A stretch of 64,000 nt of DNA, from the NCBI GenBank assembly GCA_035063885.1, contig JAPSFM010000002.1, positions 1 to 64,000 on the forward strand, in the 5' to 3' direction. The number at the start of each line of letters is the position of its first letter. The first letter of the stretch is position 1. This document shows, one piece after another, positions 54,829-63,809 of the stretch. Origin of the DNA: CAADGY01 sp900696665 (GTDB taxonomy: Bacteria; Acidobacteriota; Terriglobia; Bryobacterales; Bryobacteraceae). The position numbers were made by a program, and so were the translations under genes. Under the pieces are notes generated by a model that searched no databases, had not been told where the DNA came from, and was given only the letters and a program-made list of their open reading frames with translations.

Positions 54829-57800
54829 TTAGAAATCCAACCTCAAGCCCAGACGTGTCGTGCGGGCGCCCGCACCCTCCAGGCTTTGTACCGCCAGAAC
54901 AGCGCCCGCCGACCCGCTGGTAATCAATGAGTCAGGCGCAGCGAAGTTCGGATGGTTGAAGATGTTTGTGAACGTCGCTTCCATTTGCAGGCCCATGGTC
55001 TCCGTGATAGGGAACTTCTTGAAAAAGCCCATATTCATGGATTTCGTACCCGGCGCCCGTAGGATATTCAAGCCGGAGTTTCCAAACCGCCCGACCGCGA
55101 TGTCAGGACGGCGGTCTCCATCCGTGTCACCCGGCACACGAAAAGCCGAGACATCGAACCATTGGCCAATTGTGGGACTGCTGATTTCCCCACTGCCGAT
55201 ACGGTCCGGGCGTCCACTGCTCGCGCCGGTGTTGGACGGATCGAAGCCGGCAAACGTGGGCGTGAAATAGGGCCCGGTTTGTAGCACGGCAAACGTCGAC
55301 CAGGACCAGCCTTCGATCAGATGCTTTTTCCATCCGTCGGCCTTACCGAAAGGCAACTCCCAGATAGCGGATGCGATAAACCGGTGCCGGCGTGTGTACT
55401 GGTGATTGGCCCATTCCGCGTGCCGGTCGTAAGCGTTCTGCAATCCTCCGCCGCCTTCCCATTCATTATGATTGTCGGTCAGGTTCTTCGCCCAGGTATA
55501 GCTGAGCTGGTATTGCAGACCTTTCTTAAGGCGCCGCTCGGCGGCCAGCGTCAAGCCGTTGTAATAGGCGTTCCCCGAATTGTCTCGCCAGGTTGCCCCG
55601 CTGAGTTGCGGGAAGGGCCGGCGCGACGTGCTGAACGGGATCGTGCTTGGTATAACCTGGTTCAGATTGCGTGACAACACCAGTTGGTGCGTCTTGGTGC
55701 CGACATAGGACGCACGCAGCCCCATATCGAAGATCTCCCTTTCAATAGTCAGGTTCCACTGCTGGACGTAAGGGTTCTTCATGTGCGGGTCGACGCCGCC
55801 AAGACTCGCGGTCCCCGACTGATTCAATTGCGCCGGGAATATCGCGGGGAGTTGCCACAGCGGGTTGCCGTTGGTGATGGAATTCGGCGGCGTGCTCTCC
55901 GATCCGTTATATGGACCGCCTACCAGCGACCGCCACAGCGCGGCAGTGAAAGTGTCGTAAAAGATGCCGTACCCGCCGCGCAGAACCGTCTTGTTGTCCG
56001 ATGTGACCTTGTAGGCGAATCCCACGCGCGGCGCAAAGTTGTTCTTATCCGTGTAAGCCAGCGTGCGGGTTGGCAGCCCGGCCTGTTCCGCTGTGACGAT
56101 GGGAACCAGGTTGCGGTTCACGAAAGCCGGGAACAGAGCGCTCTTCGATGCCTCCGTTGGAACGACCATCTGGGCGGTAAACGGATTGAAACTCGCCAGC
56201 CGGTCCTCGGTTTCAACGTAGGGCGGGTTTAGTTCATACCGCAGTCCGAAATTCAACGTCAGCCGCGGAGTCGCCTTGAAATCGTCTTGAATGAACAGAA
56301 ACTTGTCCCAGTTTGTGCTCTTCAGCAATACGAAACCGGCAGAGGACCGGGAAGCCGACCTCGGAATTCCGAGCAGAAGATCGGCGTACGCATGGCCACT
56401 GTAGTTGCCGGTAAAACTGATGCTCCCGTATGCGCGCGATGGAGAAACACCGAAGTTCTCTCCGTAGTTGTGCCAAACTTCGCCGCCCATCTTAATGGTG
56501 TGGCGGCCCACAATCCAGGACAGGTTATCCTGCCACTGGAATATCATCTCCGCGCCACGTTGGTAATCCAACTGGCTGATGCCTTGAAATCCGGAAATAC
56601 TGATGATCGGCAAAGCCTCCACATCCGGCAAATCGGAGGGAAGACCGGTCAGTCCCAACTCGGAAGCGATCTCGCGCCCGAGGACCGGCCCGCTATAGGG
56701 GTTGTATCCGCGGATCAGGCCAAAGCGGAACTCGTTGATCACCGTGGGACGGAACGTGTGCGTGTCCGACAACACCAGATTGCGGGTCTGGCGCCGCTGC
56801 TTGCGCAAGCCGATGGTCGGAAGGCTGCCTTCGAGCGCGTTGTTGGGCGCACGCATTGCATTGAAGCGGCCGAAGAATGCGTTACTTGACGAGAACTGGT
56901 GATCGATGCGGACATCTACCTGTTCTTTCCTCTGCCTCTGTTTGAATTGGTCGCGATAGTTGCCCACCACCGACTCCGGATCGCCGAAGTTCGCGAGCGG
57001 GAAAAAGCGCTCTTGAATCTTCAATGCAGTCTGGTTCAGACGGTTCGATGGAATGACGTTACCAGGGAATGGCTGTCCCGTGAGCGGATCCGTGATGTTG
57101 ATCGGATTTCCCTGGGAGTTGCGAAGCATCGAAAAGTCACCATTACGCAAACGGTTCGATGGCAGATTCAAGTTCAACGCAGCGCCGGTGTGCTGATTGA
57201 ACGCCTCCAATCCTCCCGAAAAGAAGGTCTTGTTCTTAAACACCGGACCGGAGAAAGTGAACCCATAATCATTCAACACGGCGAAGCCTACACGGCTTTG
57301 GAAAAAGTTCCGCGCGTTCAACCCGGCAGTGTTGTAGTACCAGTAGGCACTGCCGTGAAAGTCATTTGTACCACCCTTCGTGATTACGCTGACGTATCCG
57401 GGCGCGGAGAACTCGGCCGAGTTGCCGGACATGTCAACTTTCACTTCCTGGATGAAGTCCATCGAGGGGTTGGCCGGCCCAACCTGATTCCCATACAGTG
57501 TCGAGTTCGTCGTAATGCCGTCGACCGTGAAGTTGTTCATCGTATAGCGCGTGCCCGCAAAGGAAATAGAAAATCCGTTGATCGTAGGCTGCGCGCCAGG
57601 CACCAGCGACATGAAATTATAAAGGAAGCTGTCCCAATTTCCGCGAACATTCATTGGCGCCTGCAAATATTGCTGCGCCGTTTTTACGTCTGAAATAACC
57701 GCCGACTCCGTTGAAATCAGCGGCGCTCCGGCTTCCACCGTGACCGAGGTTGTGATGTCGCCAACTTCGAGTTTGGCATCCACCAGCACAATAGCCGTGG

Positions 57801-58095
57801 CGTTCAAAATAATACCGTCCGCCACAAACTTCTTGAAACCGCTTGCTTCGGCGGAAACCGAGTATGTACCGGGTTGCAGGTAACCCGCTTCGTAAGCGCC
57901 GCTTTCATTAGTTGTAAACGTTCTTGCAATTCCGGTTGCGGTGTTCGTGACCACGACTGTTGCCCGGGTAACCGCGGCGCCGGTGGCATCGAGCACACGG
58001 CCGCGAATTACACCGAAGGTGGTTTGCGCAACCAGTAAAGCCTCACAGCACAACACGAGTGCGATTAGACGTAGAAACTCAATTGATCTGTTCAT
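54829..58095 (-). CDS. Oar-like TonB-dependent receptor with carboxypeptidase-regulatory-like domain (4)
   Basis: A 1088-residue outer-membrane receptor with signal peptide (LRLIALVLCCEALLVAQ). The regulatory-like domain begins FGVIRGRVLDATGAAVTRAT. The plug shows NFTVDGITTNSTLYG and NSAEFSAPGYVSVITKGG, and the barrel ends in LGLRLDF. It lies between the glycosidase/propeller run and the DUF5107-TPR gene, so it is the likely importer of this locus (inference). A well-formed promoter lies 15 bases upstream of its start codon. Confidence 0.9.
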   Translation of the reverse strand: MNRSIEFLRLIALVLCCEALLVAQTTFGVIRGRVLDATGAAVTRATVVVTNTATGIARTFTTNESGAYEAGYLQPGTYSVSAEASGFKKFVADGIILNATAIVLVDAKLEVGDITTSVTVEAGAPLISTESAVISDVKTAQQYLQAPMNVRGNWDSFLYNFMSLVPGAQPTINGFSISFAGTRYTMNNFTVDGITTNSTLYGNQVGPANPSMDFIQEVKVDMSGNSAEFSAPGYVSVITKGGTNDFHGSAYWYYNTAGLNARNFFQSRVGFAVLNDYGFTFSGPVFKNKTFFSGGLEAFNQHTGAALNLNLPSNRLRNGDFSMLRNSQGNPINITDPLTGQPFPGNVIPSNRLNQTALKIQERFFPLANFGDPESVVGNYRDQFKQRQRKEQVDVRIDHQFSSSNAFFGRFNAMRAPNNALEGSLPTIGLRKQRRQTRNLVLSDTHTFRPTVINEFRFGLIRGYNPYSGPVLGREIASELGLTGLPSDLPDVEALPIISISGFQGISQLDYQRGAEMIFQWQDNLSWIVGRHTIKMGGEVWHNYGENFGVSPSRAYGSISFTGNYSGHAYADLLLGIPRSASRSSAGFVLLKSTNWDKFLFIQDDFKATPRLTLNFGLRYELNPPYVETEDRLASFNPFTAQMVVPTEASKSALFPAFVNRNLVPIVTAEQAGLPTRTLAYTDKNNFAPRVGFAYKVTSDNKTVLRGGYGIFYDTFTAALWRSLVGGPYNGSESTPPNSITNGNPLWQLPAIFPAQLNQSGTASLGGVDPHMKNPYVQQWNLTIEREIFDMGLRASYVGTKTHQLVLSRNLNQVIPSTIPFSTSRRPFPQLSGATWRDNSGNAYYNGLTLAAERRLKKGLQYQLSYTWAKNLTDNHNEWEGGGGLQNAYDRHAEWANHQYTRRHRFIASAIWELPFGKADGWKKHLIEGWSWSTFAVLQTGPYFTPTFAGFDPSNTGASSGRPDRIGSGEISSPTIGQWFDVSAFRVPGDTDGDRRPDIAVGRFGNSGLNILRAPGTKSMNMGFFKKFPITETMGLQMEATFTNIFNHPNFAAPDSLITSGSAGAVLAVQSLEGAGARTTRLGLRLDF

Positions 58096-58110
58096 TTGCC
58101 CCTGTGGTTC

Positions 58111-58139
58111 ATTTTATGCGCTACGGCAGTGGTGGTCAA
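58111..58139 (-). promoter_or_regulatory. Sigma-70-type promoter of TonB receptor 4
   Basis: On the minus strand TTGACC (58139-58134) and TAAAAT (58116-58111) are exactly 17 bases apart, a near-consensus housekeeping promoter. The leader would be very short, about 10 bases, with AGGGG just before the ATG at 58095. Confidence 0.6.
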
Positions 58140-58160
58140 CACGAGTAAATGGCAGACGAG

Positions 58161-58184
58161 CAAATAACAGTTGGACAAATAACA
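58161..58184 (-). repeat. Two 9-base direct repeats upstream of the receptor promoter
   Basis: TGTTATTTG (minus strand) occurs at 58184-58176 and 58169-58161, a 15-base period, beginning about 21 bases upstream of the -35 box. This is a good position for an activator site. The surrounding AT-rich composition makes chance repeats more likely. Confidence 0.4.
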
Positions 58185-58213
58185 ATAACACTCAATCCCA
58201 CTTTCTACTGATT

Positions 58214-61200
58214 CTATTTTGAGGAGGAGTTTATTAGATCTCCGCGAAGGTGCATTCGCGCCGGTAGGAAATCGGGCTGAAGAGCGACGGCTTCTTCGAA
58301 CATCTTCCTGGCTTCGTGTGAATGACCCTTGTATTCGGCGGAAAGTCCCAGCACGTATCGGGACTCGACGCGTCTGGCCGGCCGGCGCGAATCCAATTGC
58401 GTGCGCGCATAGTTCTCGAACTGCTCGGCGAGCTTGGAAGCTTCCGCGGCACGTCCGAGTCTGTCCAGTGCAAGCACCATATGGAAGTTCTCGCCGTTCC
58501 AATTGCCGGAATCTCCGGACAAATGCCCGATTCCCGTAATAGCGCGCTCGTAAGCACGGCACGCTGCATCCTTATCACCTTGCGCGTCCAGGGTTCGTCC
58601 CAAGTAATACTCTTTTTGCGGTGACGTCTGCGATGCGAAGTCGTCCACTCCCAGAGAAACCGGCGGTTCGAGCGCGGCTTCGAATTGTTTAATGGCCTCC
58701 GGATACCGGCCTTGCCTGAATGCTGCTCCACCGAGTCCGTACCGCAACAAACGGTACTTGTCACGCAGTCCGTAGCTGCGGTGCCGGGGAGTAAAACGGT
58801 GCGACGCAACCAATTGTTCCGCCGCGTCGTAGTGCCCCTTGATGAGGTTCGCCGTGAGTACACCCTCCGCCAGATTGTCGTCACCCGGCGAGCGTTTGAG
58901 TGCCCGCTGCAGAACGGCGAGTTGCTCGTCAAAACGTCCGGCTTTTGCATACAACGCGCTCAGATCGTTCAACGTCGCAACATGATCGGGATTGAGAGCC
59001 ACAGCCTTCTCCAATTGCACGGCTGCTGTTTCCACCGGCCTGCCCTGCTCCGCGTAGGCCAAGCCCAGCGCGCGCCTGGAGCGAAAATCGTCCGACTTCG
59101 CCCGGACCGCATTCTCCCAACTCCGGATCCCTTCACCGGAACGCCCCAAATAATAGTCGAGCGTTCCCTGAAGGTAGAGCGCCAGTGCGTCCCGCGGGTC
59201 CTGTGCAATGGCCCATTCGAGAGCTGGTTTACTGTTTTCCCGGTAGGGGAAACGGTCGACGTTACCGGCGGCCGAACGGGCCTTGACAAGGTAGTGCGAT
59301 GCCTCCAGCCGGCTCCCGCTTTGATGGAGGCAATAAGCGAGGATGTAATAGAACTCGGGCGGCGTACCCCACCGGTCCGCGTTGTTGGTCTCCACCAGCT
59401 TCAAAATTTTCGCGGCGGCAGTCCAGCGCCCCGCATCGCGATAGAAGGAGGAGGTTCCGATCGCTTCCTGGCTTTGTCCGCCCATCAGGCGCACCAGTTC
59501 CGCGCCCGCCCGCTCGTCGCCGGTCAACAACCATCGCTCGGCCTGCGCGATGCGGTTACCGGGATCCATGCGCTCGATGGCTTCGATTTGTTCCACTGCA
59601 CCCGCCCGGTCTTCCCGCTCGCGGCTTACGGCCGCCAGCAGTGCCCGCGCGCTCAGGTGCCGGCCGTCCACTTCTATTGCCTTTCGTAAATGGGCAACCG
59701 CTTCGTCGAGATCACTCTTGCCGAGCGCGATCCGCGCGAGGTTGTATTCCCGATTCGAATAATGAGCGCTGCCCGGCCAGATGTAATACAGGTTCCGCTC
59801 CGCCTTGGCCGTCTCACCCAGGCGAAGCTGGCTGATAGAGAGATAGTAGTAGGCTTCGTCCGCGTAGGGATCACGCTCGATCACCTGCTCAAGATGCTTC
59901 ACCGCCTCCCGGTAACGGTAATGATTGAAGTGGTAAATGCCATATTCCAGGTGTGCGCGGGAAAACCCCGAGTCCCGTTCGAGCGCCTTATTTAACAGGT
60001 CGAGACCCGCCGCGGAATTCAATTCCTTCAACTTGAATCGCGCCGCCAGCACCAGTTCCTCCACCGTCATCTGCTCCGGTGTTTTTTGCGGCTTTTCAAG
60101 CGAACGGGTGAATGGCGTGTACTCCTTGCGTCCGGGATTCGTATCGGGGCGGGCGTAGCGCAGTATTTCGCCACCACCGGCTTCGGTCACCGTGACTACC
60201 AGGCCGGTTGCGCCAGATGCCGGCAGTCCCAGATCCTTTACATAAGGCTTGCCTGGTGCGAGATCCGCCGTGGCGTCAAGAATCACTCCCGCGTCAGCTT
60301 TCACCATGATGCGAGCGCCCGGAAGAGGGCGGGTAGCGGTCAGCGCTAATCGCGCGGGCGCCCCGGCGTCTGCCTTCAGGTTCAGGGCGACGTCGCGGGA
60401 TAGGGTGGTTAAGCCCCCGATACCGGAAACGGGGACCCACCATTCGCTCCAGCTTTCCGTCTTGTGAGGATAGACCCACTCATAGTGTCCGTCCCATACG
60501 TGCCGTCCACTTTGCACCTCGACGTACGGCCCGGCGGTGTCCGTGTAGCCCATCTCGTAGGACTTTGCATTCGGCCCGTATCCGAACGTCCACATCTTCA
60601 TGCCTTGCACAACCCGGCGGTCCGCGTAGCGAAACACCCCATAGTCGTGGTCATGATGATAGGCGCCCTGGAAATTGTCGTAGATGTCTATGCCGAATAC
60701 GCCCAGCATGTTCCGATTGTTGCGGTCCCAACTGTAATCCACGCCGTTGTGCACAGGCCAATCCGCGATTTCAGACGTCGTGTGGCCAATGGTGCGTGTC
60801 ATCGGATAAATAAACTGCGTCTTCTCCGTACCGGGTAGAGCGGCGCTCAACCAGAACATCTGCGGCATGCGGCCGTCGCGTGTGTTGTAACAGAAGACGC
60901 TCATCTTCACCGCCGCGATTCCCGGATAGAGCGTCGCCGAGAGATCAACTCTCATGTGATAGACGGGATCCAACTCGCCCAACATCAATGTCATGCTGCC
61001 ATCGGCATTCGAGATCACTTTGTTCGACCAGAACGGCTCGCCATACAGTGTGAGCATGTGCGCGTCATAGGGGCCCGTGAGCTCAATACCGGACTGATGC
61101 CAGCTATTCCGCGGGTTGTAACCTACTGGCTTGATGACATCATTGCGGTAGAACATCTCCCGTCCCCGAACTTTGTCGTAGACCGAGAAGATGCGGCCAC

Positions 61201-61495
61201 CCAGTTCCGGCAAATACGTGAGCTTCAAATACTCGTTTTCGAGATGAATCGACCGGTATTTTCTTGGTTTGGGGCCGCCCGGCTTGAATGGCATCCTGTA
61301 CGTCGTGAAAGGATAAAGGCCCCTTACGGATGAATTGCCGAACAGCGGCGGTTCGAGTTCCCTGGCACTGTGTTCATAGGTTGGAATCTCCAAGGTGGCT
61401 TCGTAGGTCTTTACAGCAGACGATTCAGCCGCCAATACCGTAAGAGCCGAAAGGAGCAGACAGGAAGTGAAAACACAAGGATGACGCGCGGACAT
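58214..61495 (-). CDS. Secreted DUF5107 protein with C-terminal TPR repeats
   Basis: A 1093-residue exported protein (signal peptide about 1-22). The N-terminal half (about 30-440) matches the DUF5107 pattern: RSIHLENEYLKLTYLPELGG, then GIELTGPYDAHMLTLYGEPF, FIYPMTRTIGHTT and YHHDHDYGVFRYADRR. These look like a galactose-mutarotase-type beta-sandwich with several conserved His and Trp residues that could bind sugar. The second half (about 490-1080) is TPR-like helix pairs such as AHLEYGIYHFNHYRYREAVKHL-type repeats. Family members accompany carbohydrate genes, so a glycan-active or glycan-binding role is likely, though the reaction is unknown to me. It is on the same strand as TonB receptor 4, 118 bases upstream of it. 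Confidence 0.82.
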   Translation of the reverse strand: MSARHPCVFTSCLLLSALTVLAAESSAVKTYEATLEIPTYEHSARELEPPLFGNSSVRGLYPFTTYRMPFKPGGPKPRKYRSIHLENEYLKLTYLPELGGRIFSVYDKVRGREMFYRNDVIKPVGYNPRNSWHQSGIELTGPYDAHMLTLYGEPFWSNKVISNADGSMTLMLGELDPVYHMRVDLSATLYPGIAAVKMSVFCYNTRDGRMPQMFWLSAALPGTEKTQFIYPMTRTIGHTTSEIADWPVHNGVDYSWDRNNRNMLGVFGIDIYDNFQGAYHHDHDYGVFRYADRRVVQGMKMWTFGYGPNAKSYEMGYTDTAGPYVEVQSGRHVWDGHYEWVYPHKTESWSEWWVPVSGIGGLTTLSRDVALNLKADAGAPARLALTATRPLPGARIMVKADAGVILDATADLAPGKPYVKDLGLPASGATGLVVTVTEAGGGEILRYARPDTNPGRKEYTPFTRSLEKPQKTPEQMTVEELVLAARFKLKELNSAAGLDLLNKALERDSGFSRAHLEYGIYHFNHYRYREAVKHLEQVIERDPYADEAYYYLSISQLRLGETAKAERNLYYIWPGSAHYSNREYNLARIALGKSDLDEAVAHLRKAIEVDGRHLSARALLAAVSREREDRAGAVEQIEAIERMDPGNRIAQAERWLLTGDERAGAELVRLMGGQSQEAIGTSSFYRDAGRWTAAAKILKLVETNNADRWGTPPEFYYILAYCLHQSGSRLEASHYLVKARSAAGNVDRFPYRENSKPALEWAIAQDPRDALALYLQGTLDYYLGRSGEGIRSWENAVRAKSDDFRSRRALGLAYAEQGRPVETAAVQLEKAVALNPDHVATLNDLSALYAKAGRFDEQLAVLQRALKRSPGDDNLAEGVLTANLIKGHYDAAEQLVASHRFTPRHRSYGLRDKYRLLRYGLGGAAFRQGRYPEAIKQFEAALEPPVSLGVDDFASQTSPQKEYYLGRTLDAQGDKDAACRAYERAITGIGHLSGDSGNWNGENFHMVLALDRLGRAAEASKLAEQFENYARTQLDSRRPARRVESRYVLGLSAEYKGHSHEARKMFEEAVALQPDFLPARMHLRGDLINSSSK

Positions 61496-61645
61496 AACTA
61501 TTTTTGAATCTATAGATAAGTGTATCGTTCCCCGGCTTACACGCGCCGAATCGCTTACTACAACGGGCGGCTCCGTTTCCCAACCACAACCGCAAGGGTT
61601 GGTTGACTGGTAAAGGCTGCATTTTCCCGTGTACGGTGCTCAGGC

Positions 61646-61651
61646 TATAAT
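61646..61651 (+). promoter_or_regulatory. Perfect -10 box close to the isomerase start codon
   Basis: TATAAT at 61646-61651 lies nine bases before the ATG at 61661. A transcript starting about seven bases after it would be nearly leaderless (or begin just upstream of the alternative ATG at 61667). No good -35 box is seen. Confidence 0.35.
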
Positions 61652-61660
61652 CCGGGCTGA

Positions 61661-62608
61661 ATGACAATGGAACGGAACGTATCGAGAAGAACACTGCTGG
61701 CCAGCGCCGCGGGTGTCGCGGCGGGCGCACTGCCGGCAACTGCCGCCGCCGGGCGGGGCCAACTCGGCTGCATGACGATGCTCTACCGCGCCCATCCACT
61801 GGATACGGCGCTCCATGGAATCAAAAAAGCTGGTTTCCAATACGTGGTTCCGGCGCGGGCACACGCTGATAAGGAAGTATTCGCACCTGCGATGTCTTCC
61901 GCCGCACGCGCGGAGTTGAAGGCCAAACTCAAAGATCACGGCCTAACGGCGAATATGAGCCTGGGCGGATTCGGTCCCGAACTGGGCAAGTCCGGTGGAC
62001 TTGAAAAATACATCGCTGAGCTCGACCTCTGCGCCGATTTCGGCATACCGGTGATTGTCGGCGGCGGACCCTGGCACTTCCAAAAATGGCCGAACCTTCC
62101 TAAGCGCGACCGGGACTGGCAAAAGGAAGTCGCAGCTTTCTACAACGATCTGGAAAAAGCGGTACGCCATGCCGGATCGGTGAAAGTAACCATTACACTG
62201 AAGCCCCACACCGGTATTACCGCGCGGGCGAAGGAATGCATGGAAGTCGTCAAAAGGCTGCCCTCCGAATGGCTCAAGATCTGTTGGGATGCGGGGAATG
62301 TCTCGTTCTACGAAGGCATCTACCCCGATCCCGATCTTCCGGATCTTGCGCCGCATGTCAAGGCGGTGTGCATCAAAGACCACCAGGGCGGCCGGGCCGA
62401 AGGCAATTTCCCCGTACCGGGTAAAGGGCAGATCGATCACGACATGATGTTCCGTACACTGTTCGGCGCGGGCTTCAGCGGCCCCATGGGCGTCGAAAAA
62501 GTGGAAGGTCGCGACAATGTGATGAAGATGCCCGCCGCCCAGATCGACGAGCGCGTGGCGCAGGCGTACAGCTTTCTGACTTCTGCAATCGAAAGGGCGT
62601 CGTCCTGA
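61661..62608 (+). CDS. Tat-exported sugar phosphate isomerase/epimerase-like TIM-barrel protein
   Basis: A 315-residue protein of the xylose-isomerase-like TIM-barrel superfamily. The twin-arginine signal SRRTLLASAAGVAAGALPA precedes the barrel. Likely metal ligands are at strand ends: TITLKPHTG, KICWDAGNVSF, CIKDHQGG and MGVEKVEG. Such exported members are common in Acidobacteriota and Planctomycetes, where they probably act on free sugars in the periplasm. The first metal-ligand glutamate usual in strand 4 (L-x-x-E-x-H) appears as Lys in LKPHTG, so metal binding may differ. It is divergent from the DUF5107 gene and convergent with the efflux adaptor gene. Confidence 0.85.
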   Translation: MTMERNVSRRTLLASAAGVAAGALPATAAAGRGQLGCMTMLYRAHPLDTALHGIKKAGFQYVVPARAHADKEVFAPAMSSAARAELKAKLKDHGLTANMSLGGFGPELGKSGGLEKYIAELDLCADFGIPVIVGGGPWHFQKWPNLPKRDRDWQKEVAAFYNDLEKAVRHAGSVKVTITLKPHTGITARAKECMEVVKRLPSEWLKICWDAGNVSFYEGIYPDPDLPDLAPHVKAVCIKDHQGGRAEGNFPVPGKGQIDHDMMFRTLFGAGFSGPMGVEKVEGRDNVMKMPAAQIDERVAQAYSFLTSAIERASS

Positions 62609-62615
62609 TGCAGCG

Positions 62616-63806
62616 CTACGCCCGCGGCTCCACCGGGGTTCCATCTTCGATCGTCTCATCCGGGTAGGCGATCACCCGCTCTCCAGGCTGGAGCCCGCTA
62701 GTGATCTCAGTTCTCAACCCCGAACGGTGACCCAGTTCCACCAGCCGCCGGCGCGCGCTGCCTCCATCGACAACAAATACCGCCCACCCGTCGCCATACC
62801 GGAACAGCGAGCTGGTTGGCACTTGCAGAACATCCTGGCCCTGCCAGAGAATAAAGCTCGCCTCCACACGGTAGCCAGCGCCCAGCCCGCTCCAGACCGT
62901 CTCGGGAGAGGTAAGGATGGCAATGACCGGAACACGTTGCTCCTCTACTCCAAGCGCGGATATCTTTGTGAAGCCTGAAGGTTCGATCCGCTGCACAACA
63001 CCCTCGAGCGAACCATCCCCACCCCACCGCGTGAATACGACGGACGTTCCCGGCTTAATCCGGACCGCGTCGGGCGAAAGCACTTCGATTTCCACCTCGA
63101 TCGCTCTGGCATTGCCGATCTCCAGCAGCGGTTCTCCCACCGAAATCGCTCCCGCGCTTTCGCGAAGCAACTTCAGCACACGGCCGGCGACAGGCGCGCG
63201 CACTTCCACGATGCCGGTGGCTTGGGGTGTGCCGGTGAACTCCGTGACCGCTGCACGGGCTCGCCGAAGCTCCGATTGTGCAGCCTCCATCGCATGCTGT
63301 GCTTCGGCCAACGCCGCCGCCGCGCGCTGCTGTTCGGAAACGGTCTGTTCCAGCCGCGAACGGGCGATATCGCCTGTCCGAACCAGGTCATTCACCCTTT
63401 TCAGTTCCGCGGACCAGTACTCCGCATTCGCCGTGGCCGCGCGGATCCGTTGCTCGGCTGCCTGGACCTGGGCCCCGGCAACGGCAACAGCCGCCCGCCC
63501 TTCCGCCAGGCTCCGCATGTCGAGCGGAACCGGCCGCGAGGGTTCAATAGTTGCGACTACCTGCCCTTGCTTCACCGGATCGCCGGCGTCGAAATCAAGG
63601 CGTCTGTTGTATCCGGTCACGGGCGCGTAGATAACGTAACGCTCCTTGACTCGCGTTTTGCCTTCCTCTTCCACGGTCACGGTGAGCGGACCGCGAACCA
63701 CTTCCGCCATTTCAATAGGAACCGGCTGTGGCCGCAGCGCATACACGATCGCCGCCACGATGCCGGCGGCGATCGACAGGATAACGGTCCACCTGCGCCA
63801 GTGCAC
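62616..63806 (-). CDS. HlyD/RND-type periplasmic adaptor (membrane fusion protein)
   Basis: A 396-residue adaptor that joins an inner-membrane exporter to an outer-membrane channel. One membrane anchor (WTVILSIAAGIVAAIVYAL) is followed by a biotinyl-lipoyl-like half (YVIYAPVTGYNRRLDFDAGD), a long coiled-coil hairpin of Ala, Glu and Gln-rich repeats (about 95-190), the second lipoyl half (VRAPVAGRVLKLLRESAGAI) and a C-terminal beta-barrel ending PDETIEDGTPVEPRA. It starts with GTG three bases after the permease stop, which fits a MacAB-like efflux unit. Confidence 0.9.
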   Translation of the reverse strand: MHWRRWTVILSIAAGIVAAIVYALRPQPVPIEMAEVVRGPLTVTVEEEGKTRVKERYVIYAPVTGYNRRLDFDAGDPVKQGQVVATIEPSRPVPLDMRSLAEGRAAVAVAGAQVQAAEQRIRAATANAEYWSAELKRVNDLVRTGDIARSRLEQTVSEQQRAAAALAEAQHAMEAAQSELRRARAAVTEFTGTPQATGIVEVRAPVAGRVLKLLRESAGAISVGEPLLEIGNARAIEVEIEVLSPDAVRIKPGTSVVFTRWGGDGSLEGVVQRIEPSGFTKISALGVEEQRVPVIAILTSPETVWSGLGAGYRVEASFILWQGQDVLQVPTSSLFRYGDGWAVFVVDGGSARRRLVELGHRSGLRTEITSGLQPGERVIAYPDETIEDGTPVEPRA

Positions 63807-63809
63807 GCG

